Shown here in pieces: positions 5,015 through 7,993 of a stretch of 7,993 nt of DNA. Each line of letters starts with the position of its first letter. Position 1 is the stretch's first letter. The stretch comes from JAJTHY01 sp964458795 (lineage in GTDB: Bacteria; Pseudomonadota; Alphaproteobacteria; Rickettsiales; Midichloriaceae). The DNA lies in contig CAYWJW010000063.1 in the NCBI GenBank assembly GCA_964458795.1, positions 1-7,993 on the forward strand. The letters are read 5' to 3'. The position numbers and the translations under genes are program-made. The notes beneath the pieces are model-generated. The model was not told the origin of the DNA and searched no databases. It saw only the letters and a list, made by a program, of their open reading frames with translations.

Positions 5015-6211
5015 ATGAAACAATCTATAACTCCATCAATATTATTGATAATCGCTATTGCCGGACTTCCGCAATTAAGCGAAACTATATATACGCCATC
5101 GCTTCCCGATATCGCAAGATCGCTTATGGTCTCCGATGCGATGGTCGAGTACACACTTAGTATATACCTACTGGGCTTTGCAATTGGCTCTTTATTCTTT
5201 GGCAAACTTTCTGACAAATACGGTCGCAAACCCTGCTTATTGGCTGGATTCACACTATTCATCCTGGGATGTGTTGGCTGCTATGCTTCAACCACTATAG
5301 AGATGTTGCTAGCAAGTCGATTCCTTCAAGCTTTTGGGGGCAGCGTTGGTAGCGTACTTGGGCAGGCGATTGGTAGAGATGCCTTCGCAGCAGGGGCTGC
5401 TAGAGGAAAGGCCTTTGCAGCAGTTGGAGGTGCCCTTGCCTTTGCACCAGCAATTGGCCCGGTATTTGGGGGGATAATAGACCAAGCATTTGGTTGGTCC
5501 GCTATATTTTTGGTCCTTATTATCCTAGGCATCGCAGTGTGGATTGCTGCTTATATTAAGCTCCCAGAAACCCACTTGAAGCATAACCGCACTCACTTCT
5601 CAATCCTAACTCTAAGCCTTAGGATGATTAGGGATAGTAAGGTACTAGCATATGGGTTCTTAGTTGCAGGCGCTAATGGTATTATCTTCAGTTATTATGC
5701 AGAGGGGTCATTCTATATGATCGATCTTTTAGGGTTAAGCCCATCATACTATGGTGCAAGCTTTATTATCACGGCAATTGCTGGTGCTTTAGGTGGCTTT
5801 ATCTCTCGCAAGCTGCATGATTATATGCGTGCCCTAGAAATAACTAAAATAGGCCTTTTAAGCATACTGCTGGGCTGCATTATGTTTTCTGTGTCTAGCA
5901 TGACTCTAGTATATTTTAATGCCTCAAATTGGATGCATATATCTTCAACCATTACGTGTATGACCATTGTAATGCTTGGCATAGGAATCACTATCCCTAG
6001 CATACTATCTGAAGCATTACATGATTATCATGATGCAACTGGTTCAGCCTCTGCACTTTTTGGATTTATATATTATCTAGGAATATCACTTGCAACCTTT
6101 GGCATGGGTTCATTGCATAATGGTTCACTACTCACTATGCCTTTGTATTTCCTAGGCCTTGGCTGCAGCATGTTGGTTATTTTTTCTTTGGTGCTTCAGC
6201 CGCAACGGTAG
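5015..6211 (+). CDS. MFS transporter, Bcr/CflA drug-efflux type
   Basis: This 398-residue inner-membrane protein has the twelve-helix pattern and length of the Bcr/CflA branch of the major facilitator superfamily, which usually exports drugs with proton antiport. Early signatures are SETIYTPSLPDIA (22-34), motif A GKLSDKYGRKP (63-73) in the first cytoplasmic loop, SRFLQAFGGS (101-110, motif B region with Arg102) and APAIGPVFGG (144-153, the motif C typical of antiporters). The C-terminal half is less conserved. ATG 5015 has no clear Shine-Dalgarno, and a leader of about 130 bases with a hairpin precedes it. The 3' end overlaps the convergent cytochrome gene by 35 bases. The Val/Ile-rich leader ORF raises the question of an amino-acid-related substrate, but the protein sequence alone favours the drug-efflux family; the substrate is unknown. 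Confidence 0.88.
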   Translation: MKQSITPSILLIIAIAGLPQLSETIYTPSLPDIARSLMVSDAMVEYTLSIYLLGFAIGSLFFGKLSDKYGRKPCLLAGFTLFILGCVGCYASTTIEMLLASRFLQAFGGSVGSVLGQAIGRDAFAAGAARGKAFAAVGGALAFAPAIGPVFGGIIDQAFGWSAIFLVLIILGIAVWIAAYIKLPETHLKHNRTHFSILTLSLRMIRDSKVLAYGFLVAGANGIIFSYYAEGSFYMIDLLGLSPSYYGASFIITAIAGALGGFISRKLHDYMRALEITKIGLLSILLGCIMFSVSSMTLVYFNASNWMHISSTITCMTIVMLGIGITIPSILSEALHDYHDATGSASALFGFIYYLGISLATFGMGSLHNGSLLTMPLYFLGLGCSMLVIFSLVLQPQR

Positions 6212-6779
6212 GTTGTTTTTCCACAGGCGGCAAGGCTATCTGAGAATCATTTAAAGTACGTAAATAGGCAATTAAGTTGGCACGATCGGCATCTTTCTTT
6301 ACGCCAGCAAACGCCATCTTATTGCCTGGTATATAGCTTTTTGGCGAATATATGTAGCGGTACAAGTCTTCATAAGTCCATGTTTTGCCTTCTGCACCTC
6401 GCTTTGTCATAGCATCAGAGTATTTGAACTCTTGGTGCCTGGCCACTTTCGCACCAACAATCCCCCAAAGGTTTGGTCCTACTTTATTGGCCTCCCCTTT
6501 GCCTGATGTGTGACAAACCAAGCATTGCTTAAAAGTAGCTTGTCCAGCCTCTGCTGAAGCGGCAGCCATAATCTTTCCAATCTCTATAACATCTGGCAAA
6601 CCCTTTGGGGTCTCTGCACCACCAGCAGCTTCGGTTGTAATCTCTATCTGATATCCACGTTTTTCAACTATACGATCAGTACGATAAATAAATCCACCAA
6701 TAGCATTGCATAATATAACTGCCAAAACACTAAAGGCTATTGCTAGTACAATTTTATCAAATTCAAAATTATCTTTCAC
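6177..6779 (-). CDS. Membrane-anchored c-type cytochrome (CycM-like)
   Basis: This 200-residue protein has one N-terminal helix (about 9-31) that acts as an uncleaved anchor, a linker, and a class I cytochrome c domain facing the periplasm. CLVCH (86-90) binds haem covalently; KVGPNLWGIVG (99-109) is the usual following motif; Met155 in IPGNKMAF is the probable sixth ligand. The C-terminus has a Pro/Ala/Lys tail (about 183-200) ending in KKK. Proteins of this form carry electrons from the bc1 complex to terminal oxidase in alphaproteobacteria. The start is GTG at 6779: an in-frame TAA lies seven codons upstream, no ATG lies between, and no strong Shine-Dalgarno is visible. It lies downstream of xseB and the DUF2610 gene on the same strand, after an 86-base gap, and converges on the MFS gene. 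Confidence 0.92.
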   Translation of the reverse strand: MKDNFEFDKIVLAIAFSVLAVILCNAIGGFIYRTDRIVEKRGYQIEITTEAAGGAETPKGLPDVIEIGKIMAAASAEAGQATFKQCLVCHTSGKGEANKVGPNLWGIVGAKVARHQEFKYSDAMTKRGAEGKTWTYEDLYRYIYSPKSYIPGNKMAFAGVKKDADRANLIAYLRTLNDSQIALPPVEKQPTVAAEAPKKK

Positions 6780-6844
6780 TTCGAAACTAAGACATTACCG
6801 TTAACACAAATTGAATATAACTAAAGTCCCAGGTTATGACAATC

Positions 6845-6892
6845 AAAAAAGCGCCTTATACCGCCCTACCCTGGCTGAGTAGGAGTAGGCGG
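6845..6892 (-). terminator. Possible terminator after the DUF2610-type gene
   Basis: On the minus strand, CCGCCTAC (6892-6885) can pair with GTAGGGCGG (6869-6861), giving 8 bp with one bulged G. TATAAGGCGC and six T residues (6850-6845) follow. The stem includes the last codons and stop of the upstream gene, and the T-tract lies about ten bases beyond it, so this is an imperfect intrinsic terminator. Confidence 0.35.
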
Positions 6893-7186
6893 CTTATCAG
6901 TTATCGCGGGCGTATCAGTTTTTTTGCTCTCAGCATTCTCCTCTATCTGCGCCGCTTGAAGAGCATATTCACACAGCTCTTCGAAAGATACATTGTTCTT
7001 CTCAGCAATCTCTTTAAGCTTTTCCAAGCTATCCATCACCTTTTTAGGTATCGTCCCTCCACGCTCTTTACTAAGCCAATCTGCCTGAAACTGTAAAGGA
7101 TGATGCCCACTTTCAGGCTTGCCAATATATACAGTAAAGTTACCAGTTGACCCACCAAATTGGCAATTTATTGTAAATTTCTTCAT
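6866..7186 (-). CDS. DUF2610-type conserved protein
   Basis: From ATG 7186 this is a 106-residue protein beginning MKKFTINCQFGG. Its core (FTVYIGKPESGHHPLQFQADWLSKERGGTIP, then VMDSLEKLKEIAEKNNVSFEELCEYAL) matches my memory of the DUF2610 family seen in Rickettsiales; no function is known. It reads as a short beta-rich N-terminal part followed by a helix, then a disordered Pro/Thr tail (TDKPPTPTQPG). There is no signal peptide or membrane segment. The frame extends to a GTG at 7231, but that has no ribosome-binding site, adds residues unlike the family, and would lie at or before the start of transcripts from the promoter at 7212-7241. ATG 7186 has a weak GGAT upstream. It follows xseB by 64 bases. 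Confidence 0.75.
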   Translation of the reverse strand: MKKFTINCQFGGSTGNFTVYIGKPESGHHPLQFQADWLSKERGGTIPKKVMDSLEKLKEIAEKNNVSFEELCEYALQAAQIEENAESKKTDTPAITDKPPTPTQPG

Positions 7187-7211
7187 AAACACATCCACAA
7201 AATCCGCACCT

Positions 7212-7241
7212 ATACTATTTTTGCCATACACACTGAGTCAA
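7212..7241 (-). promoter_or_regulatory. Candidate promoter for the DUF2610-type gene
   Basis: On the minus strand, TTGACT (7241-7236), an 18-base spacer, and TAGTAT (7217-7212). The -35 matches five of six consensus bases and the -10 four of six. A second TTGACT overlaps just upstream (7246-7241). Transcription would start near 7205, after the GTG at 7231 and before ATG 7186, which supports the shorter protein and allows expression independent of xseB. Confidence 0.4.
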
Positions 7242-7250
7242 GTCAACTAT

Positions 7251-7505
7251 TTAGAGCAATTGAGGCGGCTCTTCATCAAACAGTTCAACTCCAGAAGCCA
7301 CACCGTCTTTAGCTATAATTTTCTCTACCTTAAGCTTCGCGCGCGATAGGATTTGCTCACAGTGTTCCTTTAGAGCCATACCCCTAGAATATAGATCAAT
7401 AGCTGATTCCAGCTCAGCAGAGCCTGATTCAAGTTTACGCACTATGTCTTCGAGCTCGCTTAAGGATTGTTCGAAGCTTAAATTTTTTATTTCATTTTTG
7501 GTCAT
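7251..7505 (-). CDS. xseB: Exodeoxyribonuclease VII small subunit
   Basis: This 84-residue protein is the small subunit of exonuclease VII, which with several copies per large subunit XseA degrades single-stranded DNA from both ends into oligonucleotides during repair. The sequence FEQSLSELEDIVRKLESGSAELESAIDLYSRG is close to the family consensus, followed by a second helix (ALKEHCEQILSRAKLKVEKI), giving the expected helical hairpin. Length is normal. ATG 7505 has a strong ribosome-binding site (AAGGTGGG, minus strand 7518-7511) at 5-base spacing. xseA is not in the window. The gene is divergent from the complex I subunit gene, sharing a 79-base intergenic region. Confidence 0.95.
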   Translation of the reverse strand: MTKNEIKNLSFEQSLSELEDIVRKLESGSAELESAIDLYSRGMALKEHCEQILSRAKLKVEKIIAKDGVASGVELFDEEPPQLL

Positions 7506-7516
7506 TAAAACCCACC

Positions 7517-7546
7517 TTGTGTTTGAATTTTTCTAGAACCTATGCT
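7517..7546 (+). promoter_or_regulatory. Weak candidate promoter for the NDUFS4-like gene
   Basis: TTGTGT (7517-7522), an 18-base spacer, then TATGCT (7541-7546), in the divergent region before ATG 7585. The -35 matches three and the -10 four consensus bases. An 8-base palindrome, TTCTAGAA (7530-7537), lies in the spacer. Support is weak. Confidence 0.25.
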
Positions 7547-7584
7547 AACAAATAACTGTGTATAAGCAAGCTGAAGAAGAAAGT

Positions 7585-7872
7585 ATGTCAACCGCCAGAA
7601 TATATAAACCCTGTAAAACCGCTATGCAATCCGGTAAAGCCAAAACCAAAGATTGGTTATTAGAATATACCACAACCGATAGCACCATCGATGATATCAT
7701 CGGCTGGACTGGAAGCTCAGACATGTATGCTTCAGAAGTAAAGCTGCATTTCAAAAGCAAATCGGAAGCCATAGCATATGCTAATAAAAATGGCATCAAA
7801 TATGATCTTATGGAAGAACAGCCAACGCTAAAACCAAAGCTTAGGCCTTATACTAGTATTTATAAGAAATAG
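7585..7872 (+). CDS. Complex I accessory subunit, NDUFS4-like (ETC complex I subunit)
   Basis: This 95-residue protein matches the ETC complex I subunit family, the bacterial counterpart of mitochondrial NDUFS4 (18 kDa). Signatures: ARIYKPCKTAMQSGKAKTKDW, then WTGSSDMYASEVKLHF, SEAIAYANKNGIKYDL, and a C-terminal KPKLRPYTSIYKK. In alphaproteobacteria and mitochondria it sits on the peripheral arm of NADH:ubiquinone oxidoreductase and helps stabilise it. The frame extends to GTG 7558, but the family starts close to the ARIYKP segment, so ATG 7585 is preferred, with purine-rich GAAGAAGAAAG (7573-7583) just upstream as a weak binding site. No other nuo gene is in the window; this subunit is commonly encoded apart from the nuo operon. 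A hairpin follows the stop. Confidence 0.92.
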   Translation: MSTARIYKPCKTAMQSGKAKTKDWLLEYTTTDSTIDDIIGWTGSSDMYASEVKLHFKSKSEAIAYANKNGIKYDLMEEQPTLKPKLRPYTSIYKK

Positions 7873-7873
7873 T

Positions 7874-7910
7874 AATCTCCTCGCAAGATCCTGAAACGAG
7901 TTCAGGATGA
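7874..7910 (-). repeat. TCCTGAA/TTCAGGA hairpin repeat, copy 3
   Basis: The copy is inverted relative to copies 1 and 2: on the minus strand it begins GTCATCCTGAACTCG. The 8-bp stem ATCCTGAA (7888-7895) with TTCAGGAT (7901-7908) closes over ACGAG. A second short stem, ATCT (7877-7880) with AGAT (7886-7889), partly overlaps it on the upstream side. It is the most intact of the three copies. Confidence 0.7.
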
Positions 7911-7919
7911 CTTTTATTT
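7888..7919 (+). terminator. Repeat-derived terminator of the NDUFS4-like gene
   Basis: The 8-bp hairpin of repeat copy 3 begins 16 bases after the stop codon and is followed by GACTTTTATTTT, giving the hairpin plus T-tract of an intrinsic terminator on the plus strand. The stem is only half GC and GAC interrupts before the T-tract, so strength is uncertain. Confidence 0.5.
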
Positions 7920-7993
7920 TGGAGTCTAAGCACAGTTTTCTTATCTTATTGTAAGTCTGAAGAATGATATAAAAGTTTTGAAGCATAGACAAT

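Noticed and set aside
4960..5262. 100-codon minus-strand frame covering the MFS leader and start
   Set aside because: It is antisense to conserved MFS motifs and has no family features.
7187..7231. Fifteen-residue N-terminal extension of the DUF2610-type protein from GTG
   Set aside because: No ribosome-binding site, unlike the family start, and located at or before a plausible promoter for the shorter form.
7558..7584. Nine-residue N-terminal extension of the NDUFS4-like protein from GTG
   Set aside because: The family begins near ARIYKP and ATG 7585 has a purine-rich stretch upstream; the extension adds nothing conserved.
7949..7973. TTGTAA and TATAAA near the window end as a promoter
   Set aside because: The spacer is only 13 bases and the following gene is outside the window.

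Overview
This AT-rich window looks like chromosomal DNA of an alphaproteobacterium, most probably a Rickettsiales-type host-associated lineage. The support is indirect: an NDUFS4-type accessory subunit of complex I, a membrane-anchored c-type cytochrome, a DUF2610-type protein of the kind I associate with Rickettsiales, a Bcr/CflA transporter, and short palindromic intergenic repeats with a GCTTGAC core like those scattered through Rickettsia and Wolbachia genomes. The genus cannot be named from the sequence alone. Family names come from recognition of motifs and overall sequence, not from a database search.

Layout, left to right. Bases 1-450 are the 3' part of nhaA (Na+/H+ antiporter). A hairpin repeat leads into lolC/lolE (511-1752, lipoprotein-release permease). 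A 352-base gap (1753-2104) is packed with palindromes: two inverted 30-base hairpin units, an AT palindrome between them, a collapsed copy of a second repeat family, and a 12-base direct repeat around the cluster. Then come tyrS (2105-3349), an unrecognised 180-residue protein (3397-3939) preceded by a 12-codon mini-ORF, and a secreted two-domain His-motif protein (4002-4844). The gap 4845-5014 holds a 24-base perfect palindrome, a good promoter, an 8-codon Val/Ile-rich ORF and a terminator-like hairpin, all ahead of a Bcr/CflA-type MFS transporter (5015-6211).

The second part runs on the minus strand: xseB (7505-7251), a DUF2610-type protein (7186-6866) and a membrane-anchored cytochrome c (6779-6177). 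The cytochrome gene overlaps the MFS gene tail to tail by 35 bases. Divergent from xseB is the NDUFS4-like complex I subunit (7585-7872), followed by a hairpin repeat that looks able to act as its terminator. Bases 7920-7993 show nothing I can support.

The genes are mostly housekeeping: ion balance, outer-membrane lipoprotein sorting, translation, respiration and DNA repair. The parts most worth attention are intergenic: (1) a possible Val/Ile leader-peptide attenuator before an MFS transporter, (2) two repeat hairpins whose differences are almost all compensatory, and (3) the direct repeat around the palindrome cluster. The secreted protein with a duplicated H-x12-HxHP motif is the most interesting gene product. 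I found no tRNA, rRNA, CRISPR array or transposase gene.
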